Positions 23,095 to 24,384 of a DNA stretch of 24,384 bases are shown piece after piece. Both the position numbers and the translations under genes were made by a program. A model generated the notes under the pieces. It searched no databases. It was not told where the DNA came from and worked only from the letters and a program-made list of their open reading frames with translations. Positions within the stretch are counted from its first letter, which is position 1; the number at the start of each line of letters is the position of its first letter. The stretch is from positions 1-24,384 of the forward strand of contig JAXFQS010000167.1 of assembly GCA_034178815.1 (NCBI GenBank), read 5' to 3'. The stretch is from JAXFQS01 sp034178815 (GTDB taxonomy: Bacteria > Verrucomicrobiota > Kiritimatiellia > RFP12 > DVOR01).

Positions 23095-23688
23095 TTGACC
23101 TCGTCGCAGGCTCCGGATACCTCGATAACCCTTCTTCGGGATTTGACCGACTCACAGCACGCGAGATGGGCTGTGTTTTACTCTCGCTACCAGCCGATGA
23201 TGCAGGCTTATTTGCGGGCCCGATTCCCCTCACTTGATGCCGATGATGTCATCCAGGAGACCTTCTCGGCGCTGGCGAAGATTTTGCCGGACTACCAATA
23301 TGAACCGGAGAAGAATGGAGCCTTCCACAACTTTCTGACTGGCGTTCTTCGCAACAAGGCGTTGTGCGCTCTAGACGCCAGCAAGCGGCAACTGGCTATC
23401 GAAGAGAGGATGCAACTTGCCATTACCGTTGATGGCGAATCCCAACACGAGCAGTCCTATCGCGAATGGCGCGAGTGCCTTTTCGAGGTGGCCTTGCAAC
23501 AAGTGCTTGCGGACAAGTCAATCCACGACCGCACGAAGCAGGTGTTCATCCGCACCGCAATCAATGGGGAACCGATAGAGGCGGTCGCAAAGTCGCTTGG
23601 CGTGAAGCGCAACACCATCGATTGCATAAGGGCGCGCATGCTTCAGAAAATGAAGGAAATCGTGGAGCGATTGAAAGGCCTCTGCTGA
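23095..23688 (+). CDS. ECF-type RNA polymerase sigma factor
   Basis: The 197-residue protein has sigma region 2 at about 15-90, with DADDVIQETF (48-57) in the core-binding segment and GAFHNFLTGVLRNKAL after it, and region 4 at about 145-190 with the helix-turn-helix IEAVAKSLGVKRNTIDCIRA. No region 3 is present, as in ECF factors. No in-frame ATG precedes region 2; a TTG at 23095 with GGAAGAG 4 bases upstream is the best start, and another TTG at 23041 is possible. This style of ECF factor is common in PVC bacteria. No anti-sigma factor is recognised beside it, and the 660 bases after it contain no clear gene. Confidence 0.82.
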   Translation: MTSSQAPDTSITLLRDLTDSQHARWAVFYSRYQPMMQAYLRARFPSLDADDVIQETFSALAKILPDYQYEPEKNGAFHNFLTGVLRNKALCALDASKRQLAIEERMQLAITVDGESQHEQSYREWRECLFEVALQQVLADKSIHDRTKQVFIRTAINGEPIEAVAKSLGVKRNTIDCIRARMLQKMKEIVERLKGLC

Positions 23689-24352
23689 GCGATACAGATA
23701 TCAATGGGCTCGGCAGGGCTTCTGGCGCCAACGGCAAGAATGCGCTTTGGCGTTGCCATTGGCGCAGTGCCCGACGCCTGCCTGCTTAAGGCGATACCCG
23801 CCTGCGGCAGAAGCGGCTAGATTTGTTAGGGGATAAACTGCGGCGAGTGGGGGGCTTCTACCTTGGAGCCTATTCAGACCATCGAAGTGATACGGCGCGG
23901 TCAACGATTTCGCCGTAGCCATTCGCCATCGAAATAGATTCTCCGACAGGGAGGTAGGCGCCGGGCTGTCATCAATGCAGCTCCGTCCTCCAGCTCCGCC
24001 TAGGATATGGGCGCATCGCATCTTCCGTGAGAATCGTGTCAGCCGGCACTATTCCGACAGGCGCCATACCGCGCTCCTGCCTCTGTGCCGTATGCCCCCC
24101 ATTTCCCCTATTTTCTCTGTGCCGCCCGTGTTCGCCGCCTCATTTTCACCCCCTACAAGGGTATGCGAGGGGCGAAAATGCCCTCAATACGGTGCGATTC
24201 GCTTGAGTCTAACCCCTTGATTAATAACAAGATATTCGGGTGCAAGAAGCATTGGGGCTGGTCAAACGGCAACCTAGGATTGAAGAATTCTCAAAAATCT
24301 TCATCTTCCGCGCCATATTTTCGCCGCGAACTCTGAGTATGTAGTGAAGAAC
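23689..24352. other. Long intergenic stretch after the sigma factor
   Basis: No convincing gene is seen on either strand: open frames are short, lack ribosome binding sites and resemble no known protein. The stretch contains GC-rich inverted sequences near 23785-23815, the long inverted repeat at 24141-24180, and an AT-rich patch at 24219-24236. It could hold decayed genes or a leader for a gene starting at the window end. Confidence 0.5.
24141..24180. repeat. 12-bp inverted repeat with one mismatch
   Basis: CATTTTCACCCC (24141-24152) and GGGGCGAAAATG (24169-24180) pair at 11 of 12 positions around a 16-base loop. No T-run follows on the plus strand, so it is not a standard terminator. It could be an operator, an RNA stem or a mobile-element end. 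Confidence 0.5.
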
Positions 24353-24384
24353 ATGGTTTTAGAGGATGACACAGCAGACGATAT
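24353..24384 (+). CDS. Possible start of a gene cut by the window end
   Basis: An ATG at 24353 opens a frame of ten codons (MVLEDDTADD) running off the window. GTGAAG lies shortly upstream as a weak ribosome binding site, and the frame is closed by a TGA about 75 bases earlier, so this ATG would be the start. Genes after ECF factors in PVC bacteria are often protein kinases, but nothing here shows that. Confidence 0.2.
   Translation, partial: MVLEDDTADD

Noticed and set aside
23800..23835. Integron attC-like GTTAGGG with nearby inverted sequences
   Set aside because: The core does not end in the required pyrimidine, and no matching RYYYAAC partner at suitable spacing was found.
1..24384. 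CRISPR arrays, tRNA and rRNA genes
   Set aside because: No regularly spaced direct repeats and no cloverleaf or conserved rRNA segments were noticed on reading both strands.

Overview
The window is a gene-dense, GC-rich bacterial chromosome segment carrying about 18 intact protein genes, one broken recombinase gene, and no rRNA, tRNA or CRISPR array that I can see. The gene set points to an anaerobe: a bifurcating NfnAB-type transhydrogenase, a group B-like [FeFe] hydrogenase and a fused siroheme decarboxylase (alternative heme route). The ECF sigma factor type, the secreted squalene-cyclase-fold protein and the Mpi-like serine invertase remnant would suit an anaerobic member of the PVC group (Kiritimatiellota/Lentisphaerota-like). 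That placement is inference from gene content, not from a marker gene.

Layout. 1-595 is non-coding and carries two dyads, a promoter and a 5' stem-loop ahead of gdhA (596-1942, +). A hairpin pair and terminator follow, then a second promoter and nfnA-nfnB (2153-4434, +) closed by a strong terminator. From 4604 to 21838 every gene lies on the minus strand. A promoter at 16432-16460 starts a compact run of eleven genes, read from 16386 down to 4604: glycosyltransferase, TadA-ProA fusion, rRNA methyltransferase, folC, NUDIX, RluA-type pseudouridine synthase, YmdB-type phosphoesterase, HAD phosphatase, SpoU methyltransferase, hrpB helicase and a GT-A-like protein. Several neighbours share ATGA stop/start overlaps.

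Upstream of that, also on the minus strand, a second run starts from a promoter at 21864-21892: a [2Fe-2S] thioredoxin-like protein, the [FeFe] hydrogenase, fused AhbA-AhbB, a secreted alpha/alpha-toroid protein and a soluble PAS histidine kinase. The right end (21.9-24.4 kb) looks accessory: structured repeats, a frameshifted serine recombinase, an ECF sigma factor that probably starts at TTG, a long inverted repeat, and about 660 bases without a recognisable gene.

How the parts fit. NfnAB would make NADPH from NADH and reduced ferredoxin; glutamate dehydrogenase uses NADPH to assimilate ammonia; the fused ProA uses NADPH to make proline from glutamate. The hydrogenase would draw on or refill the same ferredoxin pool. 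Three of the four best promoters share a TTGC-type -35 and a TAGAAT -10. The most unusual items are the in-frame TadA-ProA fusion with an internal ribosome binding site, the hydrogenase/AhbAB/toroid/kinase run, the structured repeat region upstream of the hydrogenase promoter, and abrupt flips of strand G/C skew inside genes.
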